From NCBI RefSeq assembly GCF_006274605.1, contig NZ_CP040846.1:1991041-2055040 (forward strand): a stretch of 64,000 nucleotides of DNA. Reading direction: 5' to 3'. Source of the stretch: Thermococcus indicus (lineage in GTDB: Archaea; Methanobacteriota_B; Thermococci; Thermococcales; Thermococcaceae). Positions 16,591-25,061 of this stretch are shown piece after piece; the first letter of the stretch is position 1, and each line of letters begins with the position of its first letter. The notes beneath the pieces were generated by a model. It was not told the origin of the DNA. It was given only the letters and a program-made list of their open reading frames with translations, and ran no database searches. The translations under genes and the position numbers were made by a program.

Positions 16591-17739
16591 CTATGCGGCA
16601 CTGCTGGCCCTCTTTTTCTGGTGGTGGTTCACCGCCCTTCCCAGCGTTGCGGAGGCGAATATGCCAAGCACGCTGGCGAGGGATGCCATGGCGTACATGT
16701 GCTCGCTCAGAACTCCCGAGACGAAGCCAATCTCGCCCATGAGGAGGCCAAGAACGCCGAAGCTCGCTATTCCGGCGCCCCTGACGAGGCTCGTGGGGAT
16801 ACCTTCCTTCCTTACTGCGAGGGCCGAAAGGGCCAGTCTGACGGTGTAGATGATCGCGAAAAACTCTATCACCACCAGAGACAGCTCGGTCTCGAAGTTA
16901 AGCCCGCGCCAGGCGAAGAATATCGGAGCGAAGATTCCATAGGTGACCCCGCTGACTATCGTGGTCAGCCTGTCGTACTGCTTGGTGCCGACGAGGTCGC
17001 TGTGCATCATTAAACCGGCGAGGAAGCCGCCTATGCTGAAGTGCATTCCTATCTCCTCGCTGATGAAGGCGAGTGAGGTCGAGAACACCATGAAAAGGCC
17101 AAACACTGCCTCGTCGCTCCTGAGCCTGCGGAGGAAGCGTATTATGCGGACCTTCTGCTTTATGCCGAGGAGGTAGTTGATGTAGAGCAGGGTCCCCACG
17201 AAGACGAGGTCCTTCAGCACGCTCGACAGTATAGGCCCGTAGTCGCCGGGGCTCTCGTGGAACCTTATGACCATGTAAACGAGGAACAGCCCGAATATCT
17301 CGCTTATCACCGCGTAGGAGAGGGCCACATGGAGGAAGTCGCTCCCGAAGAACCTCTTGAGCCTGAGCACTATCGGGGCCGAGGCCGTCGAGAGTATTGC
17401 CGCGGATATGATGTTGTCCGAGCTAATGATCCAGCCAGTGAAGGGGATGGTGACGAGGAACATAACCCCGTAGGTTAGGATGTACAGGGGCAGGGTTCTC
17501 TTTCCCGCGTAGTGGAGCTCCTCTGGAGTTACCTCCAGGCCCGCGGATATCATGAGGAAGAACAGGCCCAGCTCCGCCAGAAGGGCCATCTGGTCCCTGG
17601 GCATGTCTATCAGGATCGCGCTCAGTATCATTCCCGCGGTGATTTCACCGAGAAAGCCCGGGTAGCCCAGCCTCTCGAATCCCTCGGCCAGAAGCCTCGC
17701 GAAGGCTATGATTACGAAGACGTACCCTATGATTTCCAT
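16591..17739 (-). CDS. Cation:proton antiporter (CPA2/Kef-NapA type)
   Basis: A 382-residue, roughly 12-helix membrane protein. Family features are LGYPGFLGEITAGMILS near the N-terminus, ISAGLEV in the fourth segment and AGLMMHSDL in the middle. It lacks the nucleotide-binding RCK domain of Kef channels, so it is a simple Na+/H+ or K+/H+ exchanger. A TATA-like TTATTAATA lies about 25 bases upstream, pointing to a leaderless message beginning at or next to the ATG. It sits beside a Mrp antiporter operon, so this region is rich in ion homeostasis genes. Confidence 0.9.
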   Translation of the reverse strand: MEIIGYVFVIIAFARLLAEGFERLGYPGFLGEITAGMILSAILIDMPRDQMALLAELGLFFLMISAGLEVTPEELHYAGKRTLPLYILTYGVMFLVTIPFTGWIISSDNIISAAILSTASAPIVLRLKRFFGSDFLHVALSYAVISEIFGLFLVYMVIRFHESPGDYGPILSSVLKDLVFVGTLLYINYLLGIKQKVRIIRFLRRLRSDEAVFGLFMVFSTSLAFISEEIGMHFSIGGFLAGLMMHSDLVGTKQYDRLTTIVSGVTYGIFAPIFFAWRGLNFETELSLVVIEFFAIIYTVRLALSALAVRKEGIPTSLVRGAGIASFGVLGLLMGEIGFVSGVLSEHMYAMASLASVLGIFASATLGRAVNHHQKKRASSAA

Positions 17740-17815
17740 GGGCGTACATTATGCGCCGTGTATTAATAACCTTTCTGCGGGCAACACTTTTATTTCCGCG
17801 CGGGAAGTTTCAATC

Positions 17816-18223
17816 ATGAGACACTACGAGATAGTCAGGATCAGGGAGAACGGCAAGGTGGAGCTGCCCAGGGATTACGCCTACGAGCTTGGCGTGGTGG
17901 AGGGCGCGTATTTCCTCCTCGAGATAGACACTGACCTCAAGGAGGTTCACATGGAAAGGGTGGCCCTGCCCGGAAAGAAGCTCGTAGAGGTTGAGCTCGT
18001 TGTGGAGGACCGCCCGGGGGTTCTGGCCAGGATCAGCGGCCTCTTCGGCAGGCACGGGGTTAATATACTCTTCAGCGAGTCTGAGGAGCTCGGCGCCATC
18101 GGACTGGCTGGCATTGTCGCGGTGGTGGACGTGAGTGGGATGAGCACAACCCTGGACGGCCTGAAAAATGAACTCGCCTCCCTCTCCGAGGTGAAGGAGG
18201 TTCATCTAAACCCCTTGGAGTAG
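17816..18223 (+). CDS. AbrB-like/ACT-domain regulator
   Basis: 135 residues from MRHYEIVRIRENGKVELP. Residues 1-45 look like an AbrB/MazE swapped-hairpin DNA-binding domain; residues 56-135 are an ACT domain (VEVELVVEDRPGVLARISGLF) that binds small ligands such as amino acids. The TATA-like CTTTTATT at about 17787-17794 leaves a very short leader and rejects the longer frame. The gene is divergent from the CPA2 antiporter and its last 18 bases overlap the end of the convergent Mrp operon, so it could regulate either; that is inference. Confidence 0.75.
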   Translation: MRHYEIVRIRENGKVELPRDYAYELGVVEGAYFLLEIDTDLKEVHMERVALPGKKLVEVELVVEDRPGVLARISGLFGRHGVNILFSESEELGAIGLAGIVAVVDVSGMSTTLDGLKNELASLSEVKEVHLNPLE

Positions 18224-19708
18224 AATCATGACTATTGTCACCATCACGAAGACCGCGGTGAGGACGTTCACATCCCTCCCGATTTCCCTGGGGCCGGCCC
18301 TTGGGCTCCAGCCGAGAACCCCGAGCCGCTTCAGGAGCGCAAAGAGGAGGAGCGCGGAGGATAGATACAGGACGTCCCTGGGGTTTACGCCTGCTCCAAG
18401 GTAAACGCCGGTTAAGAGCGCCGCCAGTGCCAGGCCGAGCGACGACAGCTTCCATGCCGCGGGCATTCCCGGGGCCTCACCCCGTTTCAGATGGTGGTTC
18501 AGTTTTGCGAAGGAAGTGAGGGTTCCTATGCTTCCCAACGGGACGGCGAGCTTCCAGGGGCCCGACAGGCTTTCGTAGAGCAGTTCCTTGCCGTATGCCC
18601 CCACCAATGGCCCTATCCCTCCTATCGCGAGGCTGAGGGCGAGGACCGAAAGGGCCATAACGGGCGCGTTGCTATAGCCAAACTCCCCGAGCTTTCTGCT
18701 CTCCCTCCCGAGCGAACCCACCGCAAGGAACAGGCCTCCCTTGAATATGGAGTGTGCCATCGCGTAGTACGCCGCTCCTGTGAAGTTGAGGCTCCCAACG
18801 CCGAGGAGGACGTAGCCCATCTGGGAGATGGTGTGGTATGCGAGCAGCCTCTTTGCATCCCTTTGGAGAAGCGCCCCCGCAATGCCGAAGAATATCGACG
18901 CCACCGCCACCCCCATGGCGGCCGCCCTGAATGTCTCCCCTGAGGGGAGGGCAGAGAGGAGGAGTATCATCCCGTAGGCGGGGGCCTTGACCACTGCACC
19001 GCTCAGAACCGCGCTCACGGGAGTCGGCGCGCTCGAGTGGGCGTCCGGAAGCCAGGAATGGAGCGGGAAGATGCCCGCCTTGAGGAGGAGCGAGGTAAAC
19101 GCCAGTGCCAGGGCGGTGTTGAGTTCCCTGCCCGGAACCGTGTTTTTCCCGATGAGCTCCACGTTGAGATAGCCGGTCTCCATGTAGATTATTCCCATTG
19201 CAAAGACGAAGAGGTACGATGCCAGCAGGGAGAGCATGAGGTACCTGAACGCGGCCCTCTTGGAGCCCTTTTCGTCCGAGAAGGCCACGAGCGCAAAGGC
19301 CGATACCGAGGCGATTTCCATGTAGATGTAGAAGTTGAAGAAATCCCTCGCTATGAACGCCCCCATAAGCCCCGCGTGGAGGAGCAGGAGGAGCGCGAGA
19401 ACCTTCGGCGTCTTCTTGTCCCTGAAATCGAAGTAGTACAGGGAGTACAGGGCGACGAAGATGAAGAGCACGAGCTCACCCGCGATAAAGGGCAGGTTCG
19501 TCCCAGTTAGCGCGACCTCTATCCCCGCTTCCCGCGCCCAGCCCCCGACCACCTCCGAACCGGGCCAGTTTAAGAGGACTACCGGAACCGGCAGGAGGGC
19601 CCCGAGCAGAAAAACTCCTTTGATTGCGGTCCGTTTGACCTTAAGCACATCAAGGAATACCACGAGGAAAGCTGTCAGCAGGGGCAGCGCGGCCATCAGG
19701 GGTATCAT
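18206..19708 (-). CDS. mnhD: Mrp-type Na+/H+ antiporter subunit D
   Basis: A 500-residue, about 14-helix protein of the complex-I ND2/ND4/ND5-like antiporter family. Typical stretches include FFNFYIYMEIASVSAFALVA, SWLPDAHSSAPTPVSAVLSG with the proton-path lysine region, and RDAKRLLAYHTISQMGYVLLG. It forms a proton/cation channel half of the Mrp complex. Its ATG overlaps the stop of the C subunit by four bases. It is the last gene of the operon; no hydrogenase genes follow. Confidence 0.93.
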   Translation of the reverse strand: MIPLMAALPLLTAFLVVFLDVLKVKRTAIKGVFLLGALLPVPVVLLNWPGSEVVGGWAREAGIEVALTGTNLPFIAGELVLFIFVALYSLYYFDFRDKKTPKVLALLLLLHAGLMGAFIARDFFNFYIYMEIASVSAFALVAFSDEKGSKRAAFRYLMLSLLASYLFVFAMGIIYMETGYLNVELIGKNTVPGRELNTALALAFTSLLLKAGIFPLHSWLPDAHSSAPTPVSAVLSGAVVKAPAYGMILLLSALPSGETFRAAAMGVAVASIFFGIAGALLQRDAKRLLAYHTISQMGYVLLGVGSLNFTGAAYYAMAHSIFKGGLFLAVGSLGRESRKLGEFGYSNAPVMALSVLALSLAIGGIGPLVGAYGKELLYESLSGPWKLAVPLGSIGTLTSFAKLNHHLKRGEAPGMPAAWKLSSLGLALAALLTGVYLGAGVNPRDVLYLSSALLLFALLKRLGVLGWSPRAGPREIGRDVNVLTAVFVMVTIVMILLQGV

Positions 19709-19995
19709 TCGCCGTCACCCCCCATCCGCATTATAACCGCGAGGGCGAGGGAGGTTATCGCGACGTCCACGACGAGTGTTGTCAGCATGAGCGTTGCCGG
19801 GAGCGGGTCAACGGGGTCCGCTGGCATTATCGGCACGTCCTTTCCCGGGGAGTAGGCGAGGCCGACGAAGAACAGCACCAAGCCCAGGGAAACCACGTTT
19901 ATGGAGAGCACTAACTTTATCGGCTCCCTCTTGGCCATCAGACCGTAGATTCCAACGAGCATTATCAGGATTCCAGCCTGCTCAGGACTAATCAC
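19705..19995 (-). CDS. mnhC: Mrp-type Na+/H+ antiporter subunit C (NuoK-like)
   Basis: 96 residues and three transmembrane segments, like NuoK/MnhC. It begins at GTG 19995 (MISPEQAGILIMLVGIYG) and ends in the MnhC-type PDPLPATLMLTTLVVDVA-like region, here DPVDPLPATLMLTTLVVDVA. The start overlaps the end of the B subunit by eight bases, and the end overlaps subunit D by four. Confidence 0.92.
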   Translation of the reverse strand: MISPEQAGILIMLVGIYGLMAKREPIKLVLSINVVSLGLVLFFVGLAYSPGKDVPIMPADPVDPLPATLMLTTLVVDVAITSLALAVIMRMGGDGE

Positions 19996-20383
19996 TTTCG
20001 ACCCACCTCAGCAGGATGTAGAAGACGAACGTGAAAGCCGCACCGACCTCCAGGCCCACGATCACGTTGAAAGGCAGGATTATCCCTCCCTCCGTCGGGA
20101 GGAAATTGGAGTAGAACGCCCCGAAGGCCAGCCCTGCGATTCCGAGGAGCACCAGCAGTGCACCGGCTGAACTCTCTATCAAACTCGCCCAGTTGAAGTG
20201 GAACCTCCTCCGGACTTTGCCGTAGCCGTGCGAGGTGATGAGCAGTATCACCGCCACCGCCAGGATAACCCCTCCCTGGAAGCCGCCACCGGGACTTACG
20301 TGGCCGTAGAGCATCAGATAGGCCGCGTAGGTGACGAGGAACGGGCTCACCATTTTGGTCGTCGTCCTCACAACGGTGCTCAT
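19988..20383 (-). CDS. mnhB: Mrp-type Na+/H+ antiporter subunit B
   Basis: 131 residues from MSTVVRTTTKMVSPFLVTY with the MnhB hallmark HVSPGGGFQGGVI in the first third and four hydrophobic segments. The ATG is two bases after the previous stop, behind GAAGTGAAG; the longer frame upstream is a shadow of the E-type subunit. Part of the ion-translocating membrane complex. Confidence 0.92.
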   Translation of the reverse strand: MSTVVRTTTKMVSPFLVTYAAYLMLYGHVSPGGGFQGGVILAVAVILLITSHGYGKVRRRFHFNWASLIESSAGALLVLLGIAGLAFGAFYSNFLPTEGGIILPFNVIVGLEVGAAFTFVFYILLRWVESD

Positions 20384-20385
20384 CT

Positions 20386-20628
20386 TCACTTCTTCTTCCC
20401 CCCGAGGAGGACGTAAAAGCCGATGACGGCCGTGAAGAGCAGGCTCGCCTCGCCGAGGCTGTCGTAGGCCCTCCATCCTGCCAGGATGGCCGACACCAGG
20501 TTGGGGACGTTTATTTCAGTCCAGTGGGTGACGTAGTACGTGTAGCTCCCCCCGTAGGGCGGCGAGTAGCTCAGCGAGAGGAGCAGGGCACCCAGTGCGA
20601 TAGCCAGGAGCAGGGCTATGGCCCTCAC
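20386..20628 (-). CDS. MrpA C-terminal-like subunit (MbhE-type)
   Basis: An 80-residue membrane protein with an N-terminal helix, an external segment (YYVTHWTEINVPNLVSAIL) and a last helix after WRAYDSLGEASLLF. The motif FxxxEINxxNxVxxILxxxRxxDTxGE is that of the C-terminal part of MrpA and of MbhE in archaeal hydrogenases, which supports a separate MrpA-tail subunit. It overlaps the preceding gene by four bases. Confidence 0.85.
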   Translation of the reverse strand: MRAIALLLAIALGALLLSLSYSPPYGGSYTYYVTHWTEINVPNLVSAILAGWRAYDSLGEASLLFTAVIGFYVLLGGKKK

Positions 20629-20855
20629 CGCTTCACCCCCTTTATCGTGAAGAGGAACACCCCTATGACTATCGCCCCCACCACTATTGCCGAGAGTGCC
20701 ACGTCTGGTGCCTTAAGCTCGAAGAGTGCCAGGATGAAGAGCAGGCTGAGGAGGGAGTATTTAACGACCGCGCTAACCAGGTCCCTCTCCTCAACCACTG
20801 CAACGGCAAGGACCACCATCGCCACGAACACCACGTCAAGGATTGTCCCAAGCAT
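20625..20855 (-). CDS. DUF4040 subunit of Mrp complex (MbhD-type)
   Basis: 76 residues from MLGTILDVVFVAMVVLA with three hydrophobic stretches and the DUF4040 motif ELKAPDVALSAIVVGA. This is the other half of the split MrpA C-terminal region. The start ATG lies inside the end of mnhG, 20 bases before that gene's stop; the longer frame is unlikely. Confidence 0.85.
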   Translation of the reverse strand: MLGTILDVVFVAMVVLAVAVVEERDLVSAVVKYSLLSLLFILALFELKAPDVALSAIVVGAIVIGVFLFTIKGVKR

Positions 20856-21150
20856 ACATGTCCACCACGACTCTTGGCTTGACACCGTACTTGTAAGCTC
20901 CCCTCGCGAGGGCGTGGCTCACCATGGGGTTCATCATGGCTATGAGGAACGCCAGCACGAGGAGTTTGGCCCTCACCAGCGCCGGCGCGTCCATGGTGAT
21001 TATTAGGTAGAGGATTATGCTCATCGCCCCGCCGGTGTCGCACTTGCTCGCCGCGTGGAGCCTGGTGTAAACGTCGGGAAACCTGAGTATCCCCAGGGCC
21101 CCGAAGAGCATCACGGCTTCCCCGAAGATGAGGAGCAGAACCTCAAGCAC
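20836..21150 (-). CDS. mnhG: Mrp-type Na+/H+ antiporter subunit G
   Basis: 104 residues with three hydrophobic segments and the MnhG signature GALGILRFPDVYTRLHAASKC, the LHAxxK box being typical. It starts at GTG 21150, overlapping mnhF by eight bases. Part of the small-subunit membrane module. Confidence 0.92.
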   Translation of the reverse strand: MLEVLLLIFGEAVMLFGALGILRFPDVYTRLHAASKCDTGGAMSIILYLIITMDAPALVRAKLLVLAFLIAMMNPMVSHALARGAYKYGVKPRVVVDMYAWDNP

Positions 21151-21391
21151 GGCTCATCCTCTCCATGTACTTCGCCAGGATCAGTCCCCCGACCGAGTTC
21201 ACCATGAGCAGGACTATCGCGAGGTCTATCAGGTAGTACTCGCCCCTCATGACGGAGACGAGCGCTATTATCACCACCACCTTCGTCGTTATGGTGTTCA
21301 GGCCCACTATCCTGTCGGGAAGGGTCGGTCCTCTAAGCACGCGGTATGTTATCAGCACCGCAGTAAAGACGAGCAGGTAGAACGCGCTCAC
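21143..21391 (-). CDS. mnhF: Mrp-type Na+/H+ antiporter subunit F
   Basis: 82 residues from GTG 21391, which overlaps the stop of mnhE as GTGA and has AAGGT upstream; an ATG at 21412 would add seven residues. The MnhF motif LRGPTLPDRIVGLNTITTK is complete, with three transmembrane helices. Confidence 0.9.
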   Translation of the reverse strand: MSAFYLLVFTAVLITYRVLRGPTLPDRIVGLNTITTKVVVIIALVSVMRGEYYLIDLAIVLLMVNSVGGLILAKYMERMSRA

Positions 21392-21993
21392 CAGAAGACC
21401 TTCTTGAGCCATTCCTCTATGTCCCCCTTTATCTTTTCCCCGGCCTTCTCCCGGTTGAGGGTTTCCAGGTCTATCCAGTGAACGTAGAGGTAGGTCTCGT
21501 CGAGCTTTTTCTTAACGTCCAGTGTAAGTGTGCCGGGCGTCAGGGTTATGGAGTTCGCGAGTATAGTCACGCCGGTGTCAGAGTGGAGATCGGTCCTTAT
21601 CTTGACTATTCCCGGGTTGATGTCCATGAAAATAACGTTCTTTGCAACCTTCAGGTTGCTCTCCAGCAGGCGGAAGGCCATTATCACCAGGTACTGGGGC
21701 AGGTAGATGAGGGTGAAGTAGAGGATTTTCTCGACTACGTGGCCGCTCCTTCTCACGTCCCCGGTCAGGAGGTCGCGCATGAAGAGCGACACAAGGAGGG
21801 TAACGGCGGCTCCGGCGATGAGGTCCCTCGGCTCCACGCTGGAGGTTATGACGACCCAGAACGCCATCAGGGCGAGCCAGGTCAGGGCCACCCTTTCCCA
21901 GGGCGGCAGGCCGGACGTCCCCGAGGTTTCGTGGAGAACCCTCTCGTTCAGTCTCTCAAGCCTCTCCTTTAGGTAGAAGGGGACGCGGCTCAT
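21388..21993 (-). CDS. mnhE: Mrp-type Na+/H+ antiporter subunit E
   Basis: About 201 residues. The N-terminal 45 are a charged extension, then three helices and a soluble end with the MnhE motif ANSITLTPGTLTLDV. It is the first gene of the eight-gene operon E-F-G-D'-E'-B-C-D, the same order as the antiporter half of archaeal Mbh hydrogenases. The TATA-like GTTATAAC (22016-22023) is 27 bases ahead of ATG 21993, indicating a leaderless transcript and ruling out the longer frame. Confidence 0.92.
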   Translation of the reverse strand: MSRVPFYLKERLERLNERVLHETSGTSGLPPWERVALTWLALMAFWVVITSSVEPRDLIAGAAVTLLVSLFMRDLLTGDVRRSGHVVEKILYFTLIYLPQYLVIMAFRLLESNLKVAKNVIFMDINPGIVKIRTDLHSDTGVTILANSITLTPGTLTLDVKKKLDETYLYVHWIDLETLNREKAGEKIKGDIEEWLKKVFW

Positions 21994-22015
21994 GTGGTGG
22001 TATAGGGTACGAGGG

Positions 22016-22023
22016 GTTATAAC
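22016..22023 (-). promoter_or_regulatory. TATA box of the Mrp operon
   Basis: Minus-strand GCGTTATAACC, 27 bases before mnhE. It lies between the 3' end of the surface-protein gene and mnhE, so the operon has its own promoter. Confidence 0.55.
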
Positions 22024-22060
22024 GCTTTTGCAGTGAAACAAAAATATTTGGGGAACCGGC

Positions 22061-23944
22061 CTAAAGCCGGCGCCTCAGGGCAATAATGGGTAGCAAAGCG
22101 AGCAGGGCAAAAACCCCAGGACCGCATATGCCACCGGACCCCTTATCTGACTTTTCTTTGTTGGCTCCTCCCGTTTCCGTGCTCGTCGGAGACTTCTGAC
22201 TACTGGTTTCAGTCCGTGTTTTTTCCTCCTCGTAGTGGGCGTAGGCCCTGAAGTAGACGTTGGTTGAAATCCATTCCTTGTCATAACTTCCGAGGAGGGC
22301 GAAGGTCAGGTTCTTAGAGCCGGTCATGGTGAACTTGAATGAGGAGTAGCTATCCTCAACGGCCTCCGCATCTTCCGGAAGTATCAGGTTGCCCCTCGCT
22401 GAGTCCTCCGCAACGGTTCCGACGACGGTGACCTGGCCGGGGTAGTCCGTTTTGAAGTTGCACTTGACAACTATGCCCTCCCTCCACGAGCCGTTGACCT
22501 TTATCTTTGCGTCAAGGTAGTCACAGGAGGTCTCGAATTCGCTATCCATATCCTGCAATGTTCCGGAGCCACCGCTGGATGTTATCATTTCCTCAACTCT
22601 GTACTCGTGGCCCCCAACCTTGGGAACCTCCTTGGGATAGATTACCTCGACTGAGGAAGACACCTTGACGCCTATTGCCTGATACTCCACCTTCTCTTCC
22701 TTGATGTCGGCATCTCTTGCCTCCAACTCCACGTCAGTTGCCTTTACGCCGGCGTCCTTGGCCATGATTTCCCTGCCATCAACGTTGGGGCGGTTTGTCA
22801 AGTCTATTCCGGAGAAGCCACCCTGGGTAGGAATGTAGAGGGTTCCGTCACTTACCCAGCCCCTCCTTGAGTTGTAGCCGGAGGATACGATGCCCTCAGT
22901 CCACTCAACGTTCCCGTTTTCATCCACGCCAACGATTCCCTGGCTCGTCAGGAGAACAGCCCTACCGCCGCTGGCAACGATTCCCCTCGGTTCCACCTCG
23001 AATACGTCATTGTAGTAGAGCTTTGCCCATATCGGGTCAAGCTTCTCGTCGAGCTTAACGAGCACGGTCTTTTCCTCGGAGCTGTACTCACTAACGGAGA
23101 CGGCAAATAACGCGTAGTAGAAGTCCCCCACCTTGACGACTCCCGTCGGGTATGCATAAGCGTAGTCAAAGCCAAAGTCGAACTTGTAGCCCTTGGATGC
23201 CACGACGTTGCCGTCGAGGTCAACCAGTATGAGTCCGGCGAGGCCCAGTTTAAAGAAATCTGCCCCCAGAACAAACCCATCCCCTACGTAAGAAGCGGCA
23301 AGCTTTGACGGGGCCGCAAAAGCTATTCCTGTGTTGTCGGTGAATGTTACAATCTCGGACTCACTCTCGTAGGTCTTGGCCCACAGAACGTTGCCGTCCC
23401 TGTCCAGCATCATAACTCCCGGACGCAGATGGGAATAGGACAATCCGATGCCTCCCAGCACCGCGAGGTTGCCGTTGACGTTTCTGATAAGGGAAGGCGA
23501 TATTGCCATGTTGCCGTAGCCGCTCATCCAGACGACCTTTCCATCCTGCGAGAACTTTGTCAAAATCATCGGCGGTATTGAATATTTCACGTTGCTGAAC
23601 CCCTTTCCGAGGGCGTAGACGTTGCCTTCCTCGTCTTCGGTAACCGAGACGTAGCCTCCAGTTCCGCCGCCTAGTTTCCCTATCAGAACGCCCCATTCGG
23701 GATTGTAGTTCTCGTCGAGCTTCACTATCCAGGGTTTTGCCTTTGTCCCGGAATCGTGGGTTCCTACGAGGACGAAGCCGTCGTTGATTACCATGTCCGT
23801 CGGCTCAAACGTCTGCGAGATGTACCATTGGTCCTCCGGTGTTCCCTTGACTTTGACGGTCCAGTACTGTGGCTCCGCTGAGACGGCCCCGGCAACAAGA
23901 ACTGCCAGGAACACAGCCATTAGAAAGTACATCTTTCTTCTCAT
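22061..23944 (-). CDS. Secreted beta-propeller-like protein with CGP-CTERM anchor
   Basis: 627 residues. A signal peptide covers 1-24 (cut near VSAEP). Residues 25-390 contain repeated blades with a KLDENYNPEWG or LDRDGNVLWAK pattern, at least six copies, suggesting a PQQ-type or WD40-like propeller. Residues 400-585 are beta-rich, then a Thr/Ser/Glu spacer leads to GGICGPGVFALLALLPIIALRR, the CGP-CTERM sorting signal of Thermococcales. It is expected to be lipid-anchored outside the cell. The ligand is unknown. AAGGAGG precedes the ATG and GCTTATATTG (about 23989-23998) is its TATA. Confidence 0.85.
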   Translation of the reverse strand: MRRKMYFLMAVFLAVLVAGAVSAEPQYWTVKVKGTPEDQWYISQTFEPTDMVINDGFVLVGTHDSGTKAKPWIVKLDENYNPEWGVLIGKLGGGTGGYVSVTEDEEGNVYALGKGFSNVKYSIPPMILTKFSQDGKVVWMSGYGNMAISPSLIRNVNGNLAVLGGIGLSYSHLRPGVMMLDRDGNVLWAKTYESESEIVTFTDNTGIAFAAPSKLAASYVGDGFVLGADFFKLGLAGLILVDLDGNVVASKGYKFDFGFDYAYAYPTGVVKVGDFYYALFAVSVSEYSSEEKTVLVKLDEKLDPIWAKLYYNDVFEVEPRGIVASGGRAVLLTSQGIVGVDENGNVEWTEGIVSSGYNSRRGWVSDGTLYIPTQGGFSGIDLTNRPNVDGREIMAKDAGVKATDVELEARDADIKEEKVEYQAIGVKVSSSVEVIYPKEVPKVGGHEYRVEEMITSSGGSGTLQDMDSEFETSCDYLDAKIKVNGSWREGIVVKCNFKTDYPGQVTVVGTVAEDSARGNLILPEDAEAVEDSYSSFKFTMTGSKNLTFALLGSYDKEWISTNVYFRAYAHYEEEKTRTETSSQKSPTSTETGGANKEKSDKGSGGICGPGVFALLALLPIIALRRRL

Positions 23945-24052
23945 CTCAATATTCCTCCTTAATCATAGGTGGGGGTAGTATGAGGGGGGCAATATAAGCG
24001 TTTCGAGAAAAGGTTTAAATGCTCAAACCAGTTACCATGGACGGTGATGTTC

Positions 24053-24457
24053 ATGATTGAAGTCGGAGAATACAGGGTTAAGGAGGGCCTTTACTACACG
24101 AAGGACCACGAGTGGGTCCAGGTTCTTGAGGACGGGACCGTTCTCGTCGGAATAAGCGACTACGCCCAGAAGGAGCTCGGCGACCTGGCCTACGTCGAGC
24201 TTCCGGACGTCGGCTCCGAGCTCAGCAAGGGCGACGTTCTCTGCGAGCTTGAGAGCGTCAAGGCCGTTTCCGAGGTCTATGCCCCGGTGGGCGGCGAGGT
24301 CGTTGAGGTCAACGAGGAGCTCGAGGACAGCCCCGAGGTTCTTAACGAGGACCCCTACGAGAACTGGATAGTCAAGCTCAAGCCGAGCAACCTCGACGAG
24401 GAGCTCAAAGAGCTTATGGACGCCAAGGCCTACGCCGAGTACCTTGAGAGCCTCTGA
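24053..24457 (+). CDS. gcvH: Glycine cleavage system H protein
   Basis: 134 residues from MIEVGEYRVKEGLYYTKDHEW, normal length. The lipoylation site is Lys70 in CELESVKAVSEV. The protein shuttles the aminomethyl group between the P, T and L components; none of those is in the window. Start chosen at ATG 24053, four to five bases after GGTGAT; ATG 24047 overlaps that site. TATA at about 24012-24019 (GGTTTAAAT). Confidence 0.95.
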   Translation: MIEVGEYRVKEGLYYTKDHEWVQVLEDGTVLVGISDYAQKELGDLAYVELPDVGSELSKGDVLCELESVKAVSEVYAPVGGEVVEVNEELEDSPEVLNEDPYENWIVKLKPSNLDEELKELMDAKAYAEYLESL

Positions 24458-24503
24458 GCAAGGCTTTAATACTTTTCTACTCTATTCCCCCTGGTGTTTG
24501 GCC

Positions 24504-24845
24504 ATGAAGGTTCTCAAGGAGTGGGATGTGAAGGTAAAGCTCGTAAGGACGAAGAGGGGCGCTGTTCTGCACATGATCGAGCTTGAGCCGGGCCATTTCT
24601 ACCTCGAGCAGAACCCACTTAAGGACTCGAAATACGGTGTCGCCTACAGGAAGATAAAGGAGAACTTCCCGGAGTTCTACATGTTCTGGGAGATAAAGAA
24701 CAACCGCTATACCGGCAAGCTCCTCGCCGGAGCGATCTTGGAGAAGAAGGAGATAGACGAGTTCGTCACCCTGCTCGCTAAGACGGAGGACTTCAAGAAG
24801 TTTGAGGAGATCCTCGAGGAAATCGAGGAGATGGAGGAGGAGTGA
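24504..24845 (+). CDS. Conserved hypothetical protein (113 aa)
   Basis: I do not recognise a named family. MKVLKEWDVKVKLVRTKRGAVL opens a beta-rich first half, a middle MFWEIKNNRYTGKLLAGAI and a very acidic helical end (EEILEEIEEMEEE). Start at ATG 24504, about 35 bases after a GGCTTTAATA box; the longer frame reaches back into gcvH. No membrane segment. Confidence 0.65.
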   Translation: MKVLKEWDVKVKLVRTKRGAVLHMIELEPGHFYLEQNPLKDSKYGVAYRKIKENFPEFYMFWEIKNNRYTGKLLAGAILEKKEIDEFVTLLAKTEDFKKFEEILEEIEEMEEE

Positions 24846-24915
24846 GCTCAGGCTTTGACCATCATCACCGCTGCGCGAGGCGCAGTCTCAGATACCCTAG
24901 AGGTCTTCATCGCTC
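24844..24915 (-). ncRNA. Candidate C/D-box sRNA
   Basis: On the minus strand a terminal stem GAGC...GCTC encloses GATGA (box C, one base off consensus at its first position), 15 bases, CTGA (D'), a spacer with a perfect hairpin CTGCGC-CTC-GCGCAG, GTGATGA (C'), 10 bases, and CTGA (D). Order and terminal stem fit archaeal 2'-O-methylation guides; the 19-base folded D'-C' spacer is longer than usual. It lies just after the stop of the preceding gene on the opposite strand. Targets were not identified. Confidence 0.45.
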
Positions 24916-25061
24916 GTTCAATGTTTTCCAGGGGAAAGTTAAAAACCCAGCGGCTCGGCCAGTATGCCCCTCGTCACCCTTCGGCTATCGTGAGGCTCCT
25001 CATCGCCGGGAGGATTTTGGTGTCCCCTTTAATAAACCTCTCGAAACCCTTATAACTTCTG

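Noticed and set aside
24950-25060. A degraded protein fragment upstream of the ATPase gene
   Set aside because: A short frame (RHPSAIVRLLIAGRILV) looked gene-like, but no family match or continuation could be supported.
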